Source: Candidatus Nanopelagicaceae bacterium
GTDB lineage: Bacteria; Actinomycetota; Actinomycetes; Nanopelagicales; Nanopelagicaceae
NCBI GenBank assembly: GCA_018883345.1
Contig: VEQG01000010.1
Span: 1-44,103 of the forward strand
Direction: 5' to 3'
Length of the DNA: 44,103 bases
Shown here in pieces: positions 34,079 through 41,841 of this stretch. The notes beneath the pieces are model-generated. The model was not told the origin of the DNA. It did not search any database and saw nothing but the letters and a program-made list of their open reading frames with translations. Numbering within the stretch: position 1 is the first letter of the stretch; every line of letters starts with the position of its first letter. A program made the position numbers and the translations under genes.

Positions 34079-35470
34079 TTAAATACTTCCCTTAATAGTC
34101 CAGCGTTGTCCTTGAGGAGTGTCCTCGATCGTAATTCCAAGTGCAGCTAGCCCATCACGGATGGCATCAGAAGCGGCAAAATCTTTACGTTCGCGCGCTG
34201 ATTGGCGCTGCGCCAAAGCCAATTGAATAACGCCATCTAACGCATCTGATAAATCAGCGCTTCCGGCGGCATTTGCAGTAAATGATGCATCAAAAGGATC
34301 GCAACCAAGAATTGCTAACGCACCGCGGATTTCCGCAGCCGAAGATTTAACTTGTTCATGATTGTTTTCAGTGATTGCCGTGTTTCCGCGACGTAGCGCT
34401 TCAGAGATATGTGCCAGAACTTGTGGCACCGCTAAATCATCATCAAAAGCAGCCTTAACTGGCGCGCTAATTACACCTTCGAAATCACCAACAATCTCTT
34501 TTGCGCGCTTTAAGAAATTCTCAATACGTTGGAAATTGGTAGCTGCTTCTTGCAGCGCTTCTGGTGAAAATTCCAACATCGAACGGTAATGAGCGCTTCC
34601 TAAATAGAAACGAAGTTCAATTCCCCGCACTTGCTTAATGAGCTCTTTAACTTGCATGGTGTTGCCAAGCGACTTTGACATTTTTTCGCCAGATTGAGTA
34701 ACCCATGCGTTATGCATCCAGATGTTGGCAAACTTATATCCGGCTGCTTCAGATTGTGCGATTTCATTTTCGTGGTGTGGGAAAATTAAATCTAAACCGC
34801 CGCCATGAATATCAAAGCTCTCGCCTAGATATGAATGCGCCATCGCAGAACATTCAAGATGCCAGCCAGGACGTCCATCTCCCCACGGAGTTGGCCAAGA
34901 TGGTTCGCCAGTTTTTGCCGCTTTCCAAAGTGCAAAGTCACGTACATCTTTTTTGTAAGTTTCTTCAGCATCGCCAGCTGGAAGTAGATCATCTAACTTC
35001 TGACGTGAAAGCGTTAAATAAGAATCAAGTGCGCGAACATCTAAATAAACATCGCCATTTCCTGGGGCATAGGCAGCGCCTTTATCGATCAAAAGCTGCA
35101 TTAATTCAATCATTTGAGTGATGTGCCCGGTTGCACGTGGCTCATAAGTTGGTGGCAATACATTTAATAGCGCATATGCTTTTTGGAACTCTTGTTCGTA
35201 CTTAAAAGCAAGCGCCCACCAAGGTATATTCTCTGCTTTGCTCTTCTCTAAAATCTTGTCATCAATATCAGTTACATTGCGAATAAAAGTTACGTTATAG
35301 CCACTTACAGTTAACCAACGACGCAAGATATCAAAGTTGATTCCGCTTCGAACGTGTCCGATGTGCGGAAATGATTGCACGGTGGCACCGCAGACATAAA
35401 TACCAACTTTGCCGGAAGCTAGCGGCTTAAATTCAGAAGTTTCACGGGTACGTGTGTTGTATAGCTTCAT
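34079..35470 (-). CDS. cysS: Cysteinyl-tRNA synthetase
   Basis: A 463-residue class I synthetase. The HIGH motif is His36-His39 (PHIGHV), KMSKS is at 263-267, and the zinc that recognises cysteine is bound by Cys27, Cys207, His232 and a nearby glutamate. It is not MshC: in this place (after ispF and before rlmB) actinobacteria carry the true CysS, and the full anticodon-binding C-terminal domain is present. It overlaps ispF by 4 bases. Confidence 0.96.
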   Translation of the reverse strand: MKLYNTRTRETSEFKPLASGKVGIYVCGATVQSFPHIGHVRSGINFDILRRWLTVSGYNVTFIRNVTDIDDKILEKSKAENIPWWALAFKYEQEFQKAYALLNVLPPTYEPRATGHITQMIELMQLLIDKGAAYAPGNGDVYLDVRALDSYLTLSRQKLDDLLPAGDAEETYKKDVRDFALWKAAKTGEPSWPTPWGDGRPGWHLECSAMAHSYLGESFDIHGGGLDLIFPHHENEIAQSEAAGYKFANIWMHNAWVTQSGEKMSKSLGNTMQVKELIKQVRGIELRFYLGSAHYRSMLEFSPEALQEAATNFQRIENFLKRAKEIVGDFEGVISAPVKAAFDDDLAVPQVLAHISEALRRGNTAITENNHEQVKSSAAEIRGALAILGCDPFDASFTANAAGSADLSDALDGVIQLALAQRQSARERKDFAASDAIRDGLAALGITIEDTPQGQRWTIKGSI

Positions 35471-35958
35471 GGCAATTGCACCAGCGCATTTGCAATCACA
35501 AATACTCCTTCGCCGCGACCTGTAAATCCCATGCCATCTGTGGTGGTAGCGCCAATTGTTACAGGTGCACCAAGCGCATCCGATAAGACTTGCTGCGCTT
35601 CATCTCGTCTTTTCGAAATTTTCGGGGCATTACCAACGATTTGAATTGAAACATTATTGATTACGATTGATTTTTCGGAAATTAAGGTGCGCAAATGAGA
35701 AATCATCTTCAGGCCACTTGCTCCCTTCCATTCCGGTTTATCAATTCCAAAAACTTGTCCTACATCGCCAAGCCCTGCTGCAGAGAGCACTGCATCGCAG
35801 AGCGCATGAACTGCCGCATCTCCATCGGAATGCCCATCTAAGCGATTTGTATCGGGCCATTCCAATCCAGCTAAATGACAAGGGCCATCTGCTGCTGATT
35901 GCGAAAATTTATGCGCATCAACGCCAGTACCTGTTCTTAGCTTTTGCAGATCGCTCAT
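35467..35958 (-). CDS. ispF: 2-C-methyl-D-erythritol 2,4-cyclodiphosphate synthase
   Basis: A 163-residue MEP-pathway enzyme that cyclises CDP-ME 2-phosphate. Metal ligands are Asp14 and His16 (GVDAHKF) and the histidine of SDGDAAVHALCDA (His51). The GATTTDGMGFTGRGEG end is the CDP-binding motif. In most actinobacteria ispD lies directly upstream; here ptsH takes that place and the ispD-like gene is 2.3 kb away. It overlaps cysS by 4 bases. Confidence 0.95.
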   Translation of the reverse strand: MSDLQKLRTGTGVDAHKFSQSAADGPCHLAGLEWPDTNRLDGHSDGDAAVHALCDAVLSAAGLGDVGQVFGIDKPEWKGASGLKMISHLRTLISEKSIVINNVSIQIVGNAPKISKRRDEAQQVLSDALGAPVTIGATTTDGMGFTGRGEGVFVIANALVQLP

Positions 35959-35964
35959 GAAAAA

Positions 35965-36243
35965 TTAATGCTCGGTGCTTTCCACAATTGCTTGTAGCGC
36001 AGCAGCTGCTGCCTCTTCATTTTCGCCTTCAACTTGAACTTTGATTGTTTCGCAGCATTTAATACCGAGTGCCATAATTTTTAAAAGCGATACGCCATCC
36101 ACCAGCGGTGATTCGGTTCCGTCTTCAGAAACCTTCGCTAGCGAAACTCTGCAACCTGATTCCTTTGCCGCTTTTGCAAAGAGAGATGCTGGGCGAGCGT
36201 GTAGGCCGACTGGCGAACCTACTTTTGTGAGAAATTCCTTCAT
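35965..36243 (-). CDS. ptsH: HPr phosphocarrier protein
   Basis: A 92-residue HPr domain. The phosphorylated His15 lies in GSPVGLHARPAS, and Ser52 in DGVSLLKIMALG matches the regulatory serine region. HPr normally carries phosphate from Enzyme I to sugar permeases or acts as a regulator. No other PTS gene is in the window. The ATG at 36243 is 6 bases after a TAGAAT hexamer. It is 6 bases upstream of ispF in the same direction, so ispF, cysS and rlmB may be expressed from its promoter. Confidence 0.93.
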   Translation of the reverse strand: MKEFLTKVGSPVGLHARPASLFAKAAKESGCRVSLAKVSEDGTESPLVDGVSLLKIMALGIKCCETIKVQVEGENEEAAAAALQAIVESTEH

Positions 36244-36249
36244 GGAAGT

Positions 36250-36287
36250 ATTCTAACTTCTATTCACCTTACAAAAACCTTTAGACT
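36250..36287. promoter_or_regulatory. Divergent ptsH / DRL promoters
   Basis: TAGAAT on the minus strand (36255 to 36250) stands 6 bases before the ptsH ATG. TAGACT on the plus strand (36282-36287) would start a transcript near 36294 with a leader of about 50 bases and a GAGGA site at 36334-36338 for the DRL-like gene. Confidence 0.45.
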
Positions 36288-36345
36288 TAATGCCGTTCTA
36301 TCGGGATCTATTCGTAAAACCTAAGACAAAAGTTGAGGATTATCA

Positions 36346-37629
36346 GTGGCATATCGTCATAAATTGCTCGCTCACGCGAAGCAACTTGGCCATGATTCAA
36401 GAATTGCCATTGTCGGTGCCGGCCAAATGGGGCGCGGATTTGCCAACCAGATTCACAAAATGCCTGGCCTTGCGGTGGCGCTAATTGTTGATAGCAATGT
36501 GGATCGCATCCAACAAACCTTTAAGGATTTAGGAATCACCAAATTTGTAATTAGCGATAGCGCTAAAGAGCTAGCTAGCGCGATTCACGAACAGATCCCA
36601 TGCGGAACTACTCAAACCGCAGTGGTGACCGAACTTGATGAAATTGATTTGGTCGTCGAATGTACAGGTGTACCAAATACCGGGGCGCAAATAACTCATG
36701 ATGCGCTTCAAGCAAATAAAGATGTTGTGGTTTTAAATGTAGAGATGGAAGTGACGGTCGGACCAATTCTCAACAAAATTGCGCAAGAGCGGAATTTGGT
36801 TTATGGCGTTGCACATGGTGATGAGCCAACTGAATGCAAAGAGTTGGTTGATTTTGCACTTGATTTAAATTTTGAAGTTATCTGTGCTGGTAAGGGTAAG
36901 AACAATCCTTTCGAACCTTTTAGTACGCCAGATACCGTTCGCGAACGCGCGCTTTCAAAGCACATGAATCCAAAGATGCTCTGCTCATTTACAGATGGCA
37001 CTAAAACTATGACTGAGATGGTGGCGCTTGCAAATACCACCGGCTTACAACTTTCAAAGCGCGGCATGTATGGACCAGCTTCTTCGGTTAAAACGCTCTC
37101 CCAAACTTATGCCTTGCAAGCTGACGGTGGAATTTTGGATCGTGCGGGCGTAGTTGATTACTGCACTGGTGATGTGGCGCCGGGAGTGTTTGTGGTTGTT
37201 AAGAGCGACTCACCTTATGTGGTCGAAGAGTTGGAATATTTAATGTTAGGTAAAGGCCCATATTTCACTTTATATCGTCCATATCATTTAGCTTCAGTTG
37301 AAGCGCCACTTTCGGTTGCAAAAGCAATTATTGATCGCGAATCTTCACTTTATTCAGAGAAGTTAAATGCAGAAGTTGTTTGCATGACTAAAGTTAATTT
37401 AAACCCGGGCGATAAAATCGACAATATTGGTGGTTTTACCGTGCGCGGTTATGCCGATATCGCTACCGACGCAAAGAAAGATGGATTAGTTCCGATTGGT
37501 CTTGCAGCTGGTGCCACCATCAAAAAGGCGATTAAAGCGGGCGAACTGCTTACTTATGACCATGTCGACCTAGAGGATTCATTTATTTTAAGGCTGCGCA
37601 AACAACAGGATGCGTTAGGTTTAAGTTGA
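36346..37629 (+). CDS. DXR-like (DRL) SAF-domain oxidoreductase, candidate DXP reductoisomerase
   Basis: A 427-residue NAD(P)-dependent oxidoreductase with a homoserine-dehydrogenase-like Rossmann domain (IAIVGAGQMGRGFANQI, about 20-36), the DRL-type catalytic domain (about 150-330) and a C-terminal SAF domain (about 340-420). The family includes Brucella DRL, shown to make MEP from DXP without similarity to DXR; other relatives act on branched or polyol sugar acids (e.g. apionate). The neighbour is an IspD gene that it overlaps by 4 bases, and ispF is close by, so a role in the MEP pathway is the best inference. The GTG start is fixed by GAGGA 7 bases upstream. Confidence 0.75.
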   Translation: MAYRHKLLAHAKQLGHDSRIAIVGAGQMGRGFANQIHKMPGLAVALIVDSNVDRIQQTFKDLGITKFVISDSAKELASAIHEQIPCGTTQTAVVTELDEIDLVVECTGVPNTGAQITHDALQANKDVVVLNVEMEVTVGPILNKIAQERNLVYGVAHGDEPTECKELVDFALDLNFEVICAGKGKNNPFEPFSTPDTVRERALSKHMNPKMLCSFTDGTKTMTEMVALANTTGLQLSKRGMYGPASSVKTLSQTYALQADGGILDRAGVVDYCTGDVAPGVFVVVKSDSPYVVEELEYLMLGKGPYFTLYRPYHLASVEAPLSVAKAIIDRESSLYSEKLNAEVVCMTKVNLNPGDKIDNIGGFTVRGYADIATDAKKDGLVPIGLAAGATIKKAIKAGELLTYDHVDLEDSFILRLRKQQDALGLS

Positions 37630-38300
37630 AACCAGCAGTAGTGCTACTTGCTGCAGGTTCTGGCAGCAGATTTGGCCATTCCACAAATAAAGTTTGGTTA
37701 CCACTTGCTGGTCAAACCGTAATTTGTAGAACCATTACTAATGCGCATAAAGCTTTTCCGGAAGCTCGACTTTTGTTGATCATCAATCCAGATGATGAGG
37801 CTATGGCGCGCGAAATTCTGGCTAAAGAAATTCCCGGTATTGAAATTGAAATTACTTATGGTGGCAGCACTCGTCACGGTAGTGAATATCAAGCGCTGCT
37901 GCATTTAAAAAATGAAATTAATTCCGGCGCAATTGATGTGGTTTTGATTCATGATGGCGCTAGGCCGCTAGCGACCCCAGCGCTCTATAAAAAAATTGCA
38001 GAAGTTGCGATTTTAAAAGGTGGCGCTATTCCAACTACCACTATCAATCCAGTTGAAATTGATTTAAACCACGATACCCAAATCGTTCGAGTACAAACTC
38101 CGCAAGGATTTAGAGCTAAAGAGTTATTAAAAGCCTATGAATCTGCCGAAGTTGATGGATTTGTGGGCACCGATACCGGCGCCTGCGTAGAAGCTTATTT
38201 TCCTGAAATTAAAGCAGTTGCAGTTGAGGCAGAGGTTTCTAATTTAAAGATTACTTTTGCGCAGGATCTGAAAGTTGCAGAAGCGCTTCTAACATCTTGA
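37626..38300 (+). CDS. ispD: IspD-family cytidylyltransferase with shortened beta-arm (IspD2)
   Basis: A 224-residue IspD/TarI-type nucleotidyltransferase. CTP-site motifs are intact: LLAAGSGSRFG with Arg15, Lys22, IHDGARP with Asp110 and Arg113, QTPQGFR (157-163) and SNLKIT (205-210). The beta-arm is about 9 residues shorter than in E. coli IspD: between Gly133 and QTPQ there is neither the DTxK motif nor the arginine that contact MEP across the dimer (Thr140, Arg157 in E. coli). The TDD motif reads TDT (182-184). The TTG start overlaps the DRL stop (TTGA). It could serve MEP or another alcohol phosphate, as TarI does. Confidence 0.85.
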   Translation: MKPAVVLLAAGSGSRFGHSTNKVWLPLAGQTVICRTITNAHKAFPEARLLLIINPDDEAMAREILAKEIPGIEIEITYGGSTRHGSEYQALLHLKNEINSGAIDVVLIHDGARPLATPALYKKIAEVAILKGGAIPTTTINPVEIDLNHDTQIVRVQTPQGFRAKELLKAYESAEVDGFVGTDTGACVEAYFPEIKAVAVEAEVSNLKITFAQDLKVAEALLTS

Positions 38301-38811
38301 GCTCTTCACCATTATTAATTCGAATTCCTTGCGGATCGGCTGCTACTTCACAGGATTGATATCCATTAATTAATGGCACTGACCACGTAGTCGCTTTGCC
38401 ACCAAAATTAATGGCAGATTTACGAATTACCTCTGGGCTAGAAATTCGTCGCACAGAATCACGATCAATAGTTGCTTCTAATCGCTGATCTGGTCCTACA
38501 ACTTTTAAAGTCTCAGTAAACGGCATAGTTGCTCGGACTGCCTGGCAATTGCCCAGCGCTTCGTAGGCGCGTTGCATTTGGTCTGCGCCAACTAACGGAC
38601 GTAGCGCATCATGGATTAAAAAGATTTCCGCATCAATTTCTTTTAGCTGCTCTTCCAGCTGGCCATTTTTTACGACAACTACATCTGCGCCATTGCTTTC
38701 GGCAAATTGGGTTGCTTGTGAAAGTGCCCGATTGAAAAGTGAAATACCTGCTAGAAGTTGATCAGCTAATTGACTGTCAACGTTAAGAATTACAGATAAT
38801 TTATGAGGCAA
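38251..38811 (-). CDS. Degenerate IspD-like protein in the canonical ispD position (IspD1)
   Basis: About 186 residues from a TTG at 38811 that overlaps the carD stop by 11 bases; a longer frame reaches ATG 38862. The fold is IspD: IHDALRP (Asp68, Arg71), PFTETLKVV (Thr101, Lys103), IDRDSVRR (Arg117) and [17 protein letters not shown]. But the CTP loop LAAGxGxRxG-K is missing altogether ([17 protein letters not shown] instead), the GGxxR loop is shortened, QTPQ reads ISSP (123-126), the TDD motif is absent, and the lysine of NIKVT is Arg. It cannot be a normal cytidylyltransferase alone, yet the frame is open, so it seems to be kept. Its end overlaps IspD2 by 50 bases. Confidence 0.75.
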   Translation of the reverse strand: MPHKLSVILNVDSQLADQLLAGISLFNRALSQATQFAESNGADVVVVKNGQLEEQLKEIDAEIFLIHDALRPLVGADQMQRAYEALGNCQAVRATMPFTETLKVVGPDQRLEATIDRDSVRRISSPEVIRKSAINFGGKATTWSVPLINGYQSCEVAADPQGIRINNGEELKMLEALLQLSDPAQK

Positions 38812-39283
38812 GAACTTCGTCGAGGATGGTCGCTGCCTTTTCCTCATCGGTACGTTCTGCAAGCGCTAGCTCTGAAACCAGAATCTGCTTTGCCTTTGCA
38901 AGCATGCGCTTCTCGCCTGCTGATAGACCACGATCAAGATCGCGGCGATAAAGATCGCGAACCACTTCTGCAACCTTAATAACATCACCTGAAGCAAGCT
39001 TTTCTAGATTAGCTTTGTAGCGACGTGACCAGTTGGTTGGTTCTTCTGTGTAAGGCTGACGCAAAACATTAAATACACGATCAAGTCCTGCTGAATCAAC
39101 TACATCGCGAACGCCGACTAAATCAACGTTATCTGCTGGAACTCGGACTGTTAAGTCGCCCTGAGCTACCTTTAATACCAAGTAGGTCTTCTCTTCGCCT
39201 TTAATCACGCGGGTTTCGATTGCTTCGATTAGTGCCGCTCCGTGATGGGGATATACAACGGTTTCGCCGACCTTAAATGACAT
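38801..39283 (-). CDS. carD: CarD family transcriptional regulator
   Basis: A 160-residue CarD, an essential actinobacterial factor that binds the RNA polymerase beta subunit and stabilises open promoter complexes. The N-terminal Tudor-like domain begins [15 protein letters not shown], and the C-terminal helical domain contains [16 protein letters not shown], with the conserved tryptophan that contacts the promoter edge. It is the first gene in the usual carD-ispD-ispF order. AAGGG lies 6 bases before the ATG. Confidence 0.96.
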   Translation of the reverse strand: MSFKVGETVVYPHHGAALIEAIETRVIKGEEKTYLVLKVAQGDLTVRVPADNVDLVGVRDVVDSAGLDRVFNVLRQPYTEEPTNWSRRYKANLEKLASGDVIKVAEVVRDLYRRDLDRGLSAGEKRMLAKAKQILVSELALAERTDEEKAATILDEVLAS

Positions 39284-39325
39284 TTAACGCCCTTCGGTTA
39301 GTTGGTGCAGTTAAGCAAGAGGACA

Positions 39326-39354
39326 ATTTTAGCATGGTTTTCTAAACCAGTCAC
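39326..39354 (-). promoter_or_regulatory. Candidate carD promoter
   Basis: On the minus strand GTGACT (39354 to 39349), a 17-base spacer and TAAAAT (39331 to 39326). Transcription near 39319 gives a 35-base leader with a ribosome site. Unlike many genes here, carD appears to have a leader. Confidence 0.45.
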
Positions 39355-39468
39355 TATTGGATTTCCTGCGGAAATTTCACGTAAATTGCTGCGTAATTAA
39401 CTTACTTTTTGGCTGATAAAATGCATCCAATATTTATCTAGTTTTGATTGACAATTCGGGAGATATCA

Positions 39469-39921
39469 ATGCTTAAGAAAATTGCGATTGCAATTACTGC
39501 CTCTGTATTTGCGACAACACTTACAGCTTGTTCAGGCTCTGGCGTTAATGCTCCAACTCGAATGATTGCTCAAGTAACCGATGGCGTTGAAGCAAACTTA
39601 GATAAAGATGGCAATTTGATCTATCTACGTAATATTCACATCAATGTAAATGAAGCTGGCGATGCCACATTAATCGGCACCATCGTCAATCAAAAAGAAA
39701 CAGAAGATGCGCTGATTGCATTGGCTTTTGGCGAAAAGCAAATCAAGCTGGAACCAATCCCAGTTATGTTAAATAAGCCAGTTACTTTTGGTGGAGATAG
39801 CGCAAATGCATTTGCCACAATTCCAAATTCTGGATTGGTTGCAGGTAAGCGCACCACAGTTTCATTCTTCTTTGGGTTAGCTGGATCTGTAACCCTAGAT
39901 GCGCTAGTTGTAGCTGCTTAA
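39469..39921 (+). CDS. Secreted lipoprotein of unknown function
   Basis: A 150-residue protein with a lipoprotein signal: MLKKIAIAITASVF, then lipobox LTAC with Cys21, so the mature protein is probably lipid-anchored on the outer face of the membrane. The rest resembles a beta-sandwich of the kind found in small actinobacterial copper-chaperone-like or DUF461-type lipoproteins (GDATLIGTIVNQKETEDAL near 55-75), but metal-binding Met/His clusters are not evident. ATG 39469 is fixed by GGGAG 6 bases upstream; a TTG frame at 39448 includes that site and is rejected. TAAAAT at 39417-39422 may be its -10. Confidence 0.82.
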   Translation: MLKKIAIAITASVFATTLTACSGSGVNAPTRMIAQVTDGVEANLDKDGNLIYLRNIHINVNEAGDATLIGTIVNQKETEDALIALAFGEKQIKLEPIPVMLNKPVTFGGDSANAFATIPNSGLVAGKRTTVSFFFGLAGSVTLDALVVAA

Positions 39922-39922
39922 A

Positions 39923-40612
39923 TTATTTAAGTTCCATCTTGTAACCCAGGCCGCGCACGGTCTGAATTAACTCTGGATTTGCAGGATCTGCCTCTAATTT
40001 AGAACGTAATCTCTTGATATGAACATCTAGCGTTTTGGTATCTCCCACATAATCATTACCCCAAATCCGATCAATGATTTGAATACGAGTAAGTACGCGC
40101 CCCGCATTACGCATTAAGAATTCCAGCAATTCAAATTCTTTGAGCGGTAGCGCAATGTTTTCACCTTTGAAAGTCACAATATGGCGATCAACATCTAATT
40201 TTATTTCTCCGACTTGAACTAGTGGTCCACCATCTAGTTCGGCAGTCGAATCGCCACCGCGACGCAAAACTGCTCGGATACGAGCCAATAATTCACGAGC
40301 TGAATAAGGCTTGGTTACATAATCATCTGCGCCAAGTTCGAGCCCAACGACTTTATCGACCTCATCATCTTTGGCGGTCAACATAATGATTGGAACATTC
40401 GAAGTGGTACGAATCTGACGGCAAACTTCAGTACCTGGCATACCCGGCAGCATTAGATCAAGGAGCACTAAATCAGCGCCACCTTTTTCGAATTTAAGTA
40501 ACGCCTCATTGCCATCTGCTGCAACTTCTACCAGGTATCCCTCTTTACCCAATAGGAATGAGAGCGGTTCAGAGAATGATTTCTCATCTTCGACAATCAA
40601 GATTTTTGTCAT
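39923..40612 (-). CDS. regX3: Response regulator RegX3 (OmpR/PhoB type)
   Basis: A 229-residue two-domain regulator. The receiver has VEDE (7-10), the phosphorylated Asp52 in LLDLMLPG, the threonine of MLTAKD and the lysine of TKPYS. The winged-helix domain (about 130-229) has the typical PLKEFELLEFLMRN and RVLTRIQIIDRIWG. It follows the senX3-like kinase by 22 bases. Together with phoU and a PHO-box-like repeat nearby this is the phosphate-limitation system. Confidence 0.93.
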   Translation of the reverse strand: MTKILIVEDEKSFSEPLSFLLGKEGYLVEVAADGNEALLKFEKGGADLVLLDLMLPGMPGTEVCRQIRTTSNVPIIMLTAKDDEVDKVVGLELGADDYVTKPYSARELLARIRAVLRRGGDSTAELDGGPLVQVGEIKLDVDRHIVTFKGENIALPLKEFELLEFLMRNAGRVLTRIQIIDRIWGNDYVGDTKTLDVHIKRLRSKLEADPANPELIQTVRGLGYKMELK

Positions 40613-40634
40613 CAGGATGCATCCTTAACTTTGC

Positions 40635-41765
40635 TCATATTTTCTGGGTGTTGGTAAGAGGTAGTAAAACCGTAAAGGTACTGCCGGTGCCTGGATCACT
40701 CCAAACTTGGATATCGCCGCCGTGATTTGAAATCACATGTTTCACAATCGATAAACCAAGTCCAGTGCCACCAGTGTCGCGTGAGCGAGCTGAATCTACT
40801 CGATAGAAGCGTTCAAAGATTCTTTCGATATCAGCTTCTGCAATTCCCACGCCCTGATCACTAATTGATATTTCAGCTACTTCATTGTTTTTGCGAAGCA
40901 GTACATTCACGGAAGTTCGTTCTGGTGAATAGTTAATGGCATTTTCAATTAAATTGCTAATAGCCATCACTAATTGCTTACGATCTCCGAAGAATTGCAC
41001 CTCTTCTTCGCTAGCAAAATTCAATTCAACGTGGCGCTTTCCTGCCAGAACCTTTGATTGATCAATCGCCTCTTCGATGATTTTATTAAGAGAGACCATC
41101 TCAGAATTCTGCATAGTGTTTTGATCTTGAATTCGCGAAAGATCAATAATCTCTTGGACTAGATGTGAAAGTCTGGTTGCTTCAATCTGCATACGTTCGG
41201 AGAAATTCTTAACCAATTCAGGATCGTTATTCGCCTCTGCGAGCGCTTCGGCCAAAATAGAGATTCCACCAATTGGTGTTTTAAGTTCATGTGAAATATT
41301 GGCTACGAAATCTCGGCGCACTGCATCTAAGCGTCGCGCTTCCGTGTCATCAAAAATTAAGACTGCCACGGTGCCATCTTGGCCAATTGAGCTAATTCGC
41401 ACGCGCCGTTCGTGAAAGCCATTGGTGAGCGAACCACGTGGGATTGCAACCTCAGTTTCGATTAGCTCATCTTTTTTACGGGCATTTCGTATTAATTTAC
41501 GGATTGCTTCTGAAGTAACTCGATTGCCATTTACCAAACCAATGTTTACAACAGTTTCACAGCAAGTAATTACTGAGTCGTCGCTATCAACTATTAAATA
41601 ATCGGTATCGGTTAATTCAAGGAGATCAATTAATTTCTGATCGACATTTCGGCCAGAGAGATTAATTTCTCCCTGCGCTTGGGAAGCATGGCGATACATA
41701 AGTGAATCGTAAAAGTCTCTTATGCTTCCCATGGCCCAATTATCGTTTAAATCGAAATCCTTCAT
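40635..41765 (-). CDS. senX3: SenX3-like sensor histidine kinase without membrane helices
   Basis: A 376-residue histidine kinase: a PAS-like domain (about 45-145), HisKA with the phosphorylated His159 (ANISHELKTP), and an ATPase domain with ENAINYS, DQGVGIA, FERFYR and GTGLGLS. Known SenX3 proteins begin with two membrane helices; here residues 1-45 are polar (many Asp, Arg, His) and no hydrophobic segment is present. An in-frame TAA lies two codons before the ATG, so a longer form is ruled out. Signal input must be cytosolic or through PhoU. It is divergent from phoU. Confidence 0.92.
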   Translation of the reverse strand: MKDFDLNDNWAMGSIRDFYDSLMYRHASQAQGEINLSGRNVDQKLIDLLELTDTDYLIVDSDDSVITCCETVVNIGLVNGNRVTSEAIRKLIRNARKKDELIETEVAIPRGSLTNGFHERRVRISSIGQDGTVAVLIFDDTEARRLDAVRRDFVANISHELKTPIGGISILAEALAEANNDPELVKNFSERMQIEATRLSHLVQEIIDLSRIQDQNTMQNSEMVSLNKIIEEAIDQSKVLAGKRHVELNFASEEEVQFFGDRKQLVMAISNLIENAINYSPERTSVNVLLRKNNEVAEISISDQGVGIAEADIERIFERFYRVDSARSRDTGGTGLGLSIVKHVISNHGGDIQVWSDPGTGSTFTVLLPLTNTQKI

Positions 41766-41792
41766 AATCTGTTAATGCTCTGTTCACTTGCC
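41760..41792. promoter_or_regulatory. PHO-box-like direct repeats (RegX3/PhoP type)
   Basis: Consecutive 11-base units CTTCATAATCT (41760-41770), GTTAATGCTCT (41771-41781) and GTTCACTTGCC (41782-41792). The 11-base phase and GTTCAC core match the PHO box known in Streptomyces and Mycobacterium. The array overlaps the senX3 start codon and ends about 38 bases before the phoU -10. Confidence 0.6.
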
Positions 41793-41829
41793 CAACGACC
41801 TTTGGGCGACATTTAAGGCAAGGCACGGG

Positions 41830-41835
41830 TAAAAT
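41830..41835 (+). promoter_or_regulatory. Leaderless-type -10 element of phoU
   Basis: TAAAAT 6 bases before the ATG at 41842 with no ribosome site. GCGACA at 41806-41811 is a weak -35 (18-base spacing). Confidence 0.5.
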
Positions 41836-41841
41836 CTCCCT

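Noticed and set aside
34079-35470. MshC (cysteine:glucosaminyl-inositol ligase) instead of CysS
   Set aside because: The position between ispF and rlmB and the long C-terminal anticodon-binding part fit CysS; MshC is shorter and usually elsewhere.
36290-36484. A 64-codon plus-strand frame before and over the DRL start
   Set aside because: Its ATG is upstream of the predicted transcript start and it runs through the DRL gene in another frame.
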